Below are positions 1-5,330 of a stretch of DNA of 8,163 nt, one piece after another. Position numbers and translations under genes: made by a program. Origin of the DNA: Bacillota bacterium (lineage in GTDB: Bacteria; Bacillota; Clostridia; Lachnospirales; Lachnospiraceae); assembly GCA_023425485.1 (NCBI GenBank), contig JAFACO010000221.1, positions 1 through 8,163 of the forward strand, given 5' to 3'. Positions within the stretch are counted from its first letter, which is position 1; the number at the start of each line of letters is the position of its first letter. The notes beneath the pieces were generated by a model that worked only from the letters and a program-made list of their open reading frames with translations, was not told the origin of the DNA and ran no database searches.

Positions 1-1
1 T

Positions 2-715
2 AACATAGCAGTACAAGCCGGAGAACTTGACGCAACCATTGGTGATGTTATGACAGGAGCTGCCTTTGTAGATAAAGGCATTCCTATGAAAATAACCTCT
101 GATATTAGCGAGGATTTCAAAATCTTATCCTCTCCTGATTCTGGCGTTGAAAGTATGGAGCAATTAAGTGGTAAAAAGATTTCTCTTGTACCTAACTTTA
201 TTTTAGAATACATCATGGACGAATTTGCAAAAGAAAACGGTTTTACTTATGAAATCGTAGAAATTCCATCATTTGCGGACAGAGCACAAGCTTTATTGAA
301 CAACCAAGTTGATGGTGTTGTATTTACAGAACCTCAAGCAGGCATGTTAGTACAACAAGGTGCACATCTTTTAGGCAGTTCCAAGGAAGCTGGTATTAAG
401 GGTGGTACGTTAATGTTTATGGAGGACATGCTCTCTTCTCGCCAAGGAGATATTAAGGCCTTTTATCAGGCATATAATAAAGCTGTAGATTTCATGAATG
501 ATACTGATGTAACCAAATACAGTGAGATTTTAACTAATTATCAATTTCCTGAAGCAATCAGTGCATATCTCACCTCAATGGCTGGTGATTTCCAGTATGC
601 TAGTACAATCAGTGCAGAACAGTTTGACAATATAATTGCATGGACAAAGGAAAAAGGGCTGATTGAAAAAATCTATACCTATGAAGAATTAACTGATTTC
701 TCCTATCTTCAATAA
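2..715 (+). CDS. ABC transporter substrate-binding protein, NMT1/SsuA-like (5' end missing)
   Basis: The reading frame is already open at base 2 and ends with TAA at 713-715, giving 237 visible residues; the N-terminus, with the expected lipoprotein signal, lies off the left edge. An internal ATG at 50 is not the true start, because the coding sense continues upstream (IAVQAGELDATIGDV, typical of the first lobe of these proteins). After the hinge region (GIPMKITSD) a second lobe begins with LSGKKISLVPN, followed by a helix (ILEYIMDEFAKENG). DGVVFTEPQAGML matches the family pattern in which a second-lobe strand returns to the ligand cleft. Proteins of this type capture sulfonates, nitrate, thiamine precursors or similar small molecules outside the cell and deliver them to a SsuBC-like ATPase and permease. 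Such a pair lies next door on the opposite strand, so partnership is likely but inferred. The substrate cannot be assigned. A MetQ/NlpA-like label is possible but less good. Confidence 0.85.
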   Translation, partial: NIAVQAGELDATIGDVMTGAAFVDKGIPMKITSDISEDFKILSSPDSGVESMEQLSGKKISLVPNFILEYIMDEFAKENGFTYEIVEIPSFADRAQALLNNQVDGVVFTEPQAGMLVQQGAHLLGSSKEAGIKGGTLMFMEDMLSSRQGDIKAFYQAYNKAVDFMNDTDVTKYSEILTNYQFPEAISAYLTSMAGDFQYASTISAEQFDNIIAWTKEKGLIEKIYTYEELTDFSYLQ

Positions 716-727
716 ACTGCTGATTGG

Positions 728-809
728 ATATAAAAATCCTCTTAACACTTAAATTAGTTTCTGCACTAGCCTGCAAGAAATATACGAAGCTGTTAAGAGG
801 ATTTTATAT
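728..809. terminator. Long imperfect hairpin between convergent genes; possible bidirectional terminator
   Basis: Two perfect 15-base arms, 733-747 (AAAATCCTCTTAACA) and 791-805 (TGTTAAGAGGATTTT), are complementary. The pairing extends outward by four pairs past one bulged A (728-731 with 806-809). Inside, a second stem pairs 758-764 with 773-780 (one bulged base) around an 8-base loop. Short T runs follow the stem on each strand (four on plus, five on minus). It starts 13 bases after the binding-protein stop and faces the end of the leftward permease gene, so ending transcription from both sides fits. The stem is not GC-rich and the region between the main arms is 43 bases, longer than a standard intrinsic terminator. 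A small palindromic repeat element is the alternative. The rest of 716-906 shows no gene. Confidence 0.6.
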
Positions 810-906
810 TGCTAACTATTCAATTACTGTGTCTAATATTATATTATTCAAACTTGCAGAAGTTCATATTTGCATAAGATCAAATAGAATGCTGAAAATA
901 ATGAAT

Positions 907-1689
907 CTATCTTTTTACCCAGGGTGTACATAATAGTTCCAGTAAATCAATTAGTTTAAAAAGAAAGATTCCAACAAACCCAAGCATCATAATACCTGCA
1001 AACATTTCTACATAATCCATACGAGTCCAAGCACTAATGATATAATATCCTATACCGTATTTTGTAGCGTAATTCTCCGCATAAAACAAAGAAGCTAAGG
1101 AAATACCAATGCTAATCCTAAGTCCGGAGAATATTTGTGGAAGAATTGCCGGAAGAATTAAATACCGATATTTTTGAACGGTGGACGCACAAAAACTATC
1201 CATTACCTTAAAATTTACAGCTTCAATTCGCTCTACTCCGTCACGCACCGATAAAATAATTTGAAAGACTATGATCCAAGTTACTAAAGAAATCTTCGAG
1301 GTATTTCCAAGTCCAAACAAGATCATAAAGACCGGTAAAAAAGCAACTTTAGGAATGGGATAAATAAAATACAACAAAGGTGAGAATAGTCGTTTACAAG
1401 TATTATTAACACCTAGTAAGATTCCAATGGGAACAGCGGGAATTAATGCGATTATAATAGCTGCACCTACACGTAAAATACTTGCACCGCTATGCTGTAA
1501 TAGAATAGATGGGGTGCTAATTACCTGTTCCATTGTCTCAAGCGGTGAAGGGATCGTATTGCTTTTTAATAACAGATGACAAATTTCCCATACAATGAGA
1601 AAGCTGATAAATCCCAAAAGCTGACTCTGACCAAATCTCTTACCGGAACGTATCTTAGTCGTTTTCTCCAGATTCTTTTGTGATTTCAT
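907..1689 (-). CDS. ABC transporter permease, SsuC/TauC/ThiX-like
   Basis: This 260-residue protein is a normal-length membrane subunit of a small-molecule importer of the BPD_transp_1 type. After a basic cytoplasmic N-terminus, about six hydrophobic segments are visible, near residues 24-41, 70-94, 102-125, 133-149, 192-208 and 231-251. The sequence PIPKVAFLPVFMILFGLG (111-128) is characteristic of the sulfonate/taurine/nitrate permease group. The cytoplasmic EAA-like loop that docks on the ATPase lies at about 156-184 and ends in the expected LP (179-180). The usual glycine in that loop appears to be replaced by Cys167 (FCAS where relatives have LGAS). The ATG overlaps the TGA of the upstream ATPase gene by four bases (ATGA), pointing to translational coupling; an AAGGTGGGG stretch lies eight bases before the start. 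It is the last gene of the leftward operon. Substrate unknown. Confidence 0.9.
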   Translation of the reverse strand: MKSQKNLEKTTKIRSGKRFGQSQLLGFISFLIVWEICHLLLKSNTIPSPLETMEQVISTPSILLQHSGASILRVGAAIIIALIPAVPIGILLGVNNTCKRLFSPLLYFIYPIPKVAFLPVFMILFGLGNTSKISLVTWIIVFQIILSVRDGVERIEAVNFKVMDSFCASTVQKYRYLILPAILPQIFSGLRISIGISLASLFYAENYATKYGIGYYIISAWTRMDYVEMFAGIMMLGFVGIFLFKLIDLLELLCTPWVKR

Positions 1690-2426
1690 TCTTCTGACCC
1701 CACCTTCAGCAACTTTCTAAACCTAATACATTCCTGATAAAAATCAAGCTGTTCTCTAGGGTTTTCTATAGAATAATATGGATTATCCCATTGCGAAACT
1801 GTCCCGTTATCTTCTAGTACCAAAATATTAGCACCTAACGTAAGTGCTTCCTCGATATCATGGGTTACAAACACCATTGTCGAGCTTCTTTTGCGCTGTT
1901 CACGCAGAATTAAAGCTTGCAGCTCTTCCTTTGTCATTGCATCTAAGGCAGAGGTAGGTTCATCCATTAGTAGTAAATCTGGTGCACTTATTAAAGTTCT
2001 TGCAAGCGCCACACGTTGTCGTTCACCCCCGCTTAATTCATGAGGATATTTATCTTTAAGCTCTATGATTCCCATATCCTTCAGTAAACCTGCGACCTCA
2101 GCCTGTCTCTCCTTTTGACCATGTAGTTTCAGTGGCATGGATACAGCCTCTCCTACCGTCTGCCATTGAAAAAGTCCTAGCTCTTGAAACAGAAAAGCAG
2201 TCTTTTGTCTTGGCTGCTCTATTACGTGTCCATCAATTATAATCGATCCGCTATGAGGTTTGAGAAATCCTGCAATTAAATTAAGTAAGGTAGTTTTACC
2301 TGAACCAGATTTACCAATCAGGGCATAGGAACTCCCCTGTTCAAGTTTCAACTGGACGTTACAAAGAACTACTTTATCTTTATAGGAAAAGGATACTTGA
2401 TCTATTACAATAAAATCCTTTTGCAT
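1686..2426 (-). CDS. ABC transporter ATP-binding protein, SsuB/TauB/ThiZ-like
   Basis: This is the ATP-hydrolysing subunit that would power the permease encoded just downstream. Counted from ATG 2426 it has 246 residues. All nucleotide-binding motifs are intact: Walker A GKSGSGKTT (38-46), Q-loop Gln81 in FLFQELGLFQW, signature LSGGERQ (131-137), Walker B LLLMDE (151-156), D-loop SALD (159-162) and switch histidine His189 (VTHD). The LFQWQTV stretch after the Q-loop resembles the LxPWxTV of sulfonate/taurine/nitrate importers. I chose ATG 2426 over the in-frame GTG at 2435: AAGGAG (2435-2440) is eight bases from the ATG but touches the GTG. The ATG shares one base with the stop of the HD gene (TAATG), and the 3' end overlaps the permease start by four bases, so the three genes are tightly coupled. 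Confidence 0.93.
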   Translation of the reverse strand: MQKDFIVIDQVSFSYKDKVVLCNVQLKLEQGSSYALIGKSGSGKTTLLNLIAGFLKPHSGSIIIDGHVIEQPRQKTAFLFQELGLFQWQTVGEAVSMPLKLHGQKERQAEVAGLLKDMGIIELKDKYPHELSGGERQRVALARTLISAPDLLLMDEPTSALDAMTKEELQALILREQRKRSSTMVFVTHDIEEALTLGANILVLEDNGTVSQWDNPYYSIENPREQLDFYQECIRFRKLLKVGSEE

Positions 2427-3001
2427 TAAGGCCACTCCTTCCCCACATTAATAATTTTTTCTTTTGTTTTTTCGTCAATCAGAGTCCTTAATTTCTTTAA
2501 TAGTTCACCCTGTTCAAAATACTCTTTCCCATATTCAAGATTAAACTTATAGTCAAAATCCAAAGGGTTTTCACCCTGATTATGCTGAATAATGGTTTCA
2601 GCCTTATCCAGTGCTTTCACCAGTTTTGCTTCCGGAGTCATATTTTCATTGTACTCCAGCCAAATCTTCATCATTCTGTCTGCCTGCCCTTCTGGTAAAA
2701 GGGAGAAGACTTTCTTTGCTGCTTCATATTCCGTCTGGAACTTGTCCTCTTTGTCCGGCCTGAGAGCTGCAGAGATATCTCCCTCATAAATTTCACCAAT
2801 ATCATGAATGAGGCACATGAATAATACCTTAGCTATATCTATCTCATCGTTTTTATCCAGCAATACCCCGGCCAACAGTGCAAGTCTCCAGGAATGTTCG
2901 GCAGTGCTTTCTCTCCTTCCCGTACTCGACCAAGCCGTCCGAACCACCGATTTAAGTTTTTCTGCTTCTTCTATGAATGTAATATATTTTTTTATATCCA
3001 T
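2426..3001 (-). CDS. HD-domain protein, YfbR/HDDC2-like 5'-nucleotidase family
   Basis: A 191-residue protein of the HD_3 type, the usual length for the YfbR/HDDC2 family of metal-dependent 5'-(deoxy)nucleotidases. Seen in the sequence: R21 and W24 in LKSVVRTAW, His36 in ESTAEHSWRLALLA, the paired His66-Asp67 followed by Glu70 in LIHDIGEIYEGD, and the distal Asp132 in VKALDKAET. These fit the H...HD...D metal-ligand set plus the family's conserved acidic residue. The likely reaction is dephosphorylation of a nucleoside monophosphate in the cytosol; the actual substrate is unknown. It is the first gene of the leftward operon, and its TAA stop overlaps the ATPase start by one base. The ATG has an AAAGG-type site about nine bases upstream and a promoter at 3096-3124. 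Why a nucleotidase is coupled to an importer is not evident; handling an imported nucleotide-like or vitamin-precursor compound is only a guess. Confidence 0.88.
   Translation of the reverse strand: MDIKKYITFIEEAEKLKSVVRTAWSSTGRRESTAEHSWRLALLAGVLLDKNDEIDIAKVLFMCLIHDIGEIYEGDISAALRPDKEDKFQTEYEAAKKVFSLLPEGQADRMMKIWLEYNENMTPEAKLVKALDKAETIIQHNQGENPLDFDYKFNLEYGKEYFEQGELLKKLRTLIDEKTKEKIINVGKEWP
2435..2440 (-). promoter_or_regulatory. Ribosome binding site that fixes the ATPase start
   Basis: On the minus strand AAGGAG, within GGGGAAGGAG, lies inside the last codons of the HD gene. Eight bases separate it from ATG 2426. The longer in-frame GTG alternative at 2435 overlaps this site and would have no spacer, so the ATG is the better start. 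Confidence 0.8.
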
Positions 3002-3004
3002 AAA

Positions 3005-3034
3005 TAATTACCTTTCTTTATAATTTACCTTTCT
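3005..3034 (-). repeat. Tandem duplication of the ribosome binding site region
   Basis: Read on the minus strand, AGAAAGGTAAATTA (3021-3034) is followed almost at once by AGAAAGGTAATTA (3005-3017), differing only by one extra A. Both contain AGAAAGG. Only the copy nearer the HD gene is correctly spaced for its ATG at 3001; no start codon follows the farther copy at a useful distance. It could be chance in A+T-rich DNA or a small local duplication offering a standby ribosome site. Confidence 0.5.
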
Positions 3035-3095
3035 ACAACAAGCCTTACGTTGCAAGAAAATGATAAACTCTCTTTGTAATAGTAATTTACGTCCT

Positions 3096-3124
3096 ATTAT
3101 AAGTTCATTATTTGAATAATACAA
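3096..3124 (-). promoter_or_regulatory. Sigma-A-like promoter for the HD-ATPase-permease operon
   Basis: On the minus strand TTGTAT (3119-3124) and a perfect TATAAT (3096-3101) are separated by exactly 17 bases. Transcription would begin near 3089 and leave a leader of about 88 bases before ATG 3001. I see no recognisable riboswitch in this leader, only weak short pairings. This is the best leftward promoter upstream of the operon. Confidence 0.7.
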
Positions 3125-3172
3125 TAGACCTGACTCCCAGCACTCTTACTAAATTTTATTAAGAAAAATAGA

Positions 3173-3200
3173 TTGATTTAGTTGACAATAAATGTATAAT
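3173..3200 (+). promoter_or_regulatory. Sigma-A-like promoter for the small membrane protein gene
   Basis: A perfect TATAAT (3195-3200) is preceded at 16 bases by TTGATT (3173-3178). A perfect TTGACA also occurs at 3182-3187, but it is only seven bases from TATAAT and has no good -10 at the right distance downstream (CATATG at 18 bases). Transcription should begin near 3207, only about two bases before ATG 3209, which argues that translation starts farther down at TTG 3242. Confidence 0.6.
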
Positions 3201-3225
3201 GTAATCATATGCCAAATTATACCTT

Positions 3226-3231
3226 AAGGAG
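3226..3231 (+). promoter_or_regulatory. Ribosome binding site supporting a TTG start at 3242
   Basis: AAGGAG lies 10 bases upstream of an in-frame TTG (3242-3244). No such site precedes the earlier ATG at 3209, and AAGGAG itself would lie inside the coding sequence if that ATG were used. The promoter at 3173-3200 would give this site a normal short leader of about 35 bases. Confidence 0.65.
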
Positions 3232-3241
3232 CAATCGTAGT

Positions 3242-3796
3242 TTGAAAAACTTTATAACTAAAAAATATCTTAATAAATATAAGCACTATATATTCCTTGC
3301 TTTAATGTTTATTTTCACAACCTTTATTGAAGAAGAGGATGGTAAATATGCCTTATTCACCAAAAGCATTTGGTTGTTAATATTTCTATATTTAAGTATA
3401 AGTTTATTTAATGTTATATTGAAAAATATAAAATGTTCTATTAATGATAAAAAGATAAAAATCAGTGAACTATTTTTTTTAATGATTGTTATCGTTATAT
3501 TTACATTCGCTCTCCTCTATGTAAAAAGGAATTTGCCCAATATAACAATGGATTTAATTAAAGGGAAACAATCTACTACTTTAGAAATATCTGATAAATC
3601 AATAGAACTTGAAAATTTGTCAGGTAACTCCAAACACTATATTAGTGGTACTACATTATCTGGTAAAGAAATTACCTTTGAGGTTGGTTCTTCAACCTAT
3701 ATACAAATAATGATGATTAATCGTGCTACAAAAATAGATATTAAATACTGGGAACATAGCAAGACCTTATACAGCTGGAATGCTGTTTCTAATTAG
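3242..3796 (+). CDS. Unrecognised membrane protein: three membrane segments and an outward C-terminal domain
   Basis: I do not recognise this family. From TTG 3242 it has 184 residues (195 if ATG 3209 is used). Hydrophobic segments lie near residues 16-29, 43-59 and 77-94. The basic N-terminus, the acidic EEEDGK after segment 1 and the lysine-rich stretch between segments 2 and 3 predict N-terminus inside and C-terminus outside. The remaining 90 residues alternate polar and hydrophobic residues, with several G, S and T turns, and look like a small beta-rich domain ending in KIDIKYWEHSKTLYSW. There is no signal peptide, lipobox or catalytic motif. A hand count of 3241-3420 gives 38 G+C in 180 bases (21%), far below the neighbouring ATPase genes; membrane codons explain part of this and recent acquisition could explain the rest. 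It has its own promoter and ends 23 bases from the convergent tetR-type gene, so it is probably monocistronic. Confidence 0.75.
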   Translation: MKNFITKKYLNKYKHYIFLALMFIFTTFIEEEDGKYALFTKSIWLLIFLYLSISLFNVILKNIKCSINDKKIKISELFFLMIVIVIFTFALLYVKRNLPNITMDLIKGKQSTTLEISDKSIELENLSGNSKHYISGTTLSGKEITFEVGSSTYIQIMMINRATKIDIKYWEHSKTLYSWNAVSN

Positions 3797-3819
3797 ATAT
3801 CCCTGTTTGTATTATTTCT

Positions 3820-4389
3820 TCATCCAAAAGATTGCTGACCTGTCATAGCTATCTTTAAGATTAGTTCCGCCAAATCCTTTGTAGATTTCTGCATACCGCT
3901 TTCCAACCATTTTTTAATTACGCCCACCGCACCACTGGCTAAGAAGCAAAAAACGTAATTCATATCCTCTTTGCTAAGGGTCTTGTTACCTGGTAATGTT
4001 GAAAAATGTTGATTACCTATGATATTAATTAACTCTTGCTGAAACTCTATATCGCCCTTTGAATTCAAAAACAAATCGAACAGTTCTGCATTTTCAGCAA
4101 TATAAATAATGATATTATCAATCATTTCTATATGAGTACTTGCTTTATTGTTATAATCAAAATTATTTAGATATCGATTAATATCCTTCAATATCTCGTT
4201 CTCTATCTGTTTTAAAAGGTCATACTGGTCCGTATAATGAGCATAAAATGTGGCACGGTTGATATCTGCCCCTTCACAGATTTCTTTAATCGTAATTTTT
4301 GAAATTCGCTTTTGCTTTAACAAACTCACAAAGCTACTTCTTATCACCATTTTCGTGTATCTTACTCTTCCATCAAGTTTCTTCTCCAT
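3820..4389 (-). CDS. TetR/AcrR-family transcriptional regulator
   Basis: A 189-residue DNA-binding regulator. The N-terminal helix-turn-helix domain is clear: a first helix (Y11-K25), then KITIKEICEGADINRATFYAHY (residues 31-52) with the family hallmark RATFYxHY, followed by a leader into the ligand-binding region (YDLLKQIENEI). The C-terminal part (GAVGVIKKWLESG, then DLAELI) resembles the region common in DhaS-like/TetR_C_8 regulators of Firmicutes. I chose ATG 4389 because AAGGGAG (4396-4402) precedes it by six bases; a TTG ten codons upstream (4419) has no such site. It is divergent from the ABC exporter genes at 4624, the common arrangement for a local repressor that releases a transporter when a ligand binds. 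Repression of the ABC operon and of itself is inferred. The inducer is unknown. Confidence 0.92.
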   Translation of the reverse strand: MEKKLDGRVRYTKMVIRSSFVSLLKQKRISKITIKEICEGADINRATFYAHYTDQYDLLKQIENEILKDINRYLNNFDYNNKASTHIEMIDNIIIYIAENAELFDLFLNSKGDIEFQQELINIIGNQHFSTLPGNKTLSKEDMNYVFCFLASGAVGVIKKWLESGMQKSTKDLAELILKIAMTGQQSFG

Positions 4390-4421
4390 ATTAATCTCCC
4401 TTCCACCTATAATTTTCAATT

Positions 4422-4439
4422 AATTTCATATATTAAATT
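4422..4439. promoter_or_regulatory. Candidate operator: 18-bp near-palindrome upstream of the tetR-type gene
   Basis: AATTTCATATATTAAATT pairs with itself in eight of nine positions (the exception is C4427 against T4434). It lies 33 bases upstream of the regulator's ATG. If a weak TATAAA at 4449-4454 on the minus strand is the -10, the palindrome would cover the first transcribed bases, a position suited to autorepression. A+T-rich DNA produces such palindromes by chance, so this is only a candidate. Confidence 0.35.
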
Positions 4440-4489
4440 TAACATTTATTTATATTTTAGGACATCAAGTTTAAAACTAATATACAGGA

Positions 4490-4520
4490 TACCCAACAGA
4501 TATTCTTTTTGTGTTGGATA
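4490..4520. repeat. Imperfect inverted repeat in the divergent regulator/ABC intergenic region
   Basis: TACCCAACA (4490-4498) and TGTTGGATA (4512-4520) pair in eight of nine positions across a 13-base spacer. Its C/G-containing arms stand out from the surrounding A+T-rich DNA. It lies 26 bases upstream of the -35 of the ABC promoter, so it could be a binding site for the TetR-family protein or another regulator. A similar half-site, TTCAACAC, occurs at 4592-4599 in the ABC leader. Function is inferred. Confidence 0.45.
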
Positions 4521-4546
4521 ACTTTCGTTTCATTTTAATTTGATTA

Positions 4547-4575
4547 TTGTATTTCTACCATGATGTAAGTATACT
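4547..4575 (+). promoter_or_regulatory. Sigma-A-like promoter for the ABC ATPase-permease operon
   Basis: TTGTAT (4547-4552) and TATACT (4570-4575) are 17 bases apart. Transcription would begin near 4582, giving a leader of about 42 bases with GGAGG (4614-4618) five bases before ATG 4624. The -10 is embedded in an exact 8-base palindrome, AGTATACT (4568-4575). The -35 hexamer is identical to that of the HD operon promoter. Confidence 0.6.
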
Positions 4576-4623
4576 ATTAAAATGCAAATTATTCAACACG
4601 ATGTATATTAACTGGAGGACGCT

Positions 4624-5325
4624 ATGCCATTAATTGAATTTCAGGATATTAAAAAAGAATATAATATTGGGGATATGAAAATTACTGCGGTGGATAACTG
4701 TAGTTTTTCTATTAATAAAAGCGAATTTGTAGTTATACTTGGACCATCTGGTGCAGGAAAAACTACAGTATTAAATTTGCTTGGAGGTATGGATAAGCCA
4801 AGTGATGGAAGTATTGTAGTGGATGGAAACGAAGTACACAATTATAAAAAGAAAGACCTTATTGATTATCGACGTAAAGATATTGGGTTCGTATTTCAGT
4901 TTTATAATCTAGTCGGTAATCTAACAGCCCTGGAGAATGTCGAACTTGCCTGTCAGATCTGTCCTAATTCACTGGAACCGTCAAAAATACTGGAACAGGT
5001 CGGTCTAAGGGAACGTATGAATAACTTCCCTTCTCAATTATCCGGTGGTGAGCAACAAAGAGTTGCCATTGCTAGAGCAATTGCTAAAAACCCCAAATTA
5101 CTATTATGCGATGAACCCACCGGGGCTCTAGATAGTCTTACCGGACAAAGAATTATCGAATTATTACAGACCAACTGCAAAGAAATGGGGATGACTACCG
5201 TTCTAATCACTCATAATGCTGTTATAGCTGAAATTGCTGATAAAGTAATAAAAATAAAAAATGGTACTGTGGAAGAAATCATTCTCAATGACCACCCGAA
5301 AAATGCCAGTGAGATTGTGTGGTGA
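4624..5325 (+). CDS. ABC transporter ATP-binding protein, MacB/LolD/BceA type
   Basis: A 233-residue ATPase of the family that pairs with FtsX-like permeases to move lipids, peptides or drugs outward or to drive mechanical work at the envelope. All motifs are complete: Walker A GPSGAGKTT (40-48), Q-loop Gln92 in FVFQFYNLVGNLTALENV, signature LSGGEQQ (139-145), Walker B LLLCDE (159-164), D-loop GALD (167-170) and switch His197 (ITHN). The Q-loop FQFYNLxxxLTAxENV and the DEPTGALD ending are typical of the MacB/LolD/BceA branch rather than of importers. GGAGG lies five bases before the ATG. The permease gene follows after a five-base gap, so the two form one operon. It is divergent from a TetR-type regulator, which probably controls it. 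The substrate is unknown; antimicrobial peptide or toxic compound export is a reasonable guess. Confidence 0.94.
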   Translation: MPLIEFQDIKKEYNIGDMKITAVDNCSFSINKSEFVVILGPSGAGKTTVLNLLGGMDKPSDGSIVVDGNEVHNYKKKDLIDYRRKDIGFVFQFYNLVGNLTALENVELACQICPNSLEPSKILEQVGLRERMNNFPSQLSGGEQQRVAIARAIAKNPKLLLCDEPTGALDSLTGQRIIELLQTNCKEMGMTTVLITHNAVIAEIADKVIKIKNGTVEEIILNDHPKNASEIVW

Positions 5326-5330
5326 TTGGC

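Noticed and set aside
724..933. 69-codon rightward open frame after the binding-protein gene
   Set aside because: It has no ribosome binding site, runs through the long hairpin, overlaps the 3' end of the permease gene and has no protein-like features.
2427..2435. GTG start at 2435 for the leftward ATPase
   Set aside because: The ribosome site AAGGAG touches this codon, leaving no spacer; ATG 2426 has an eight-base spacer and forms a TAATG junction.
2592..3023. Two short rightward frames (2592-2789 and 2808-3023)
   Set aside because: Both are antisense to the clearly coding HD-domain gene and have no start signals or recognisable composition.
3182..3200. TTGACA (3182-3187) as the -35 partner of TATAAT (3195-3200)
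   Set aside because: Only seven bases separate them, too short for sigma-A; TTGATT at 3173-3178 gives a 16-base spacer.
4390..4419. TTG start at 4419 for the TetR-family gene
   Set aside because: The best ribosome site (4396-4402) lies downstream of it and is spaced six bases from ATG 4389.
4641..4841. Leftward 66-codon frame within the ABC ATPase gene
   Set aside because: It is antisense to the Walker A region of a well-supported ATPase gene.
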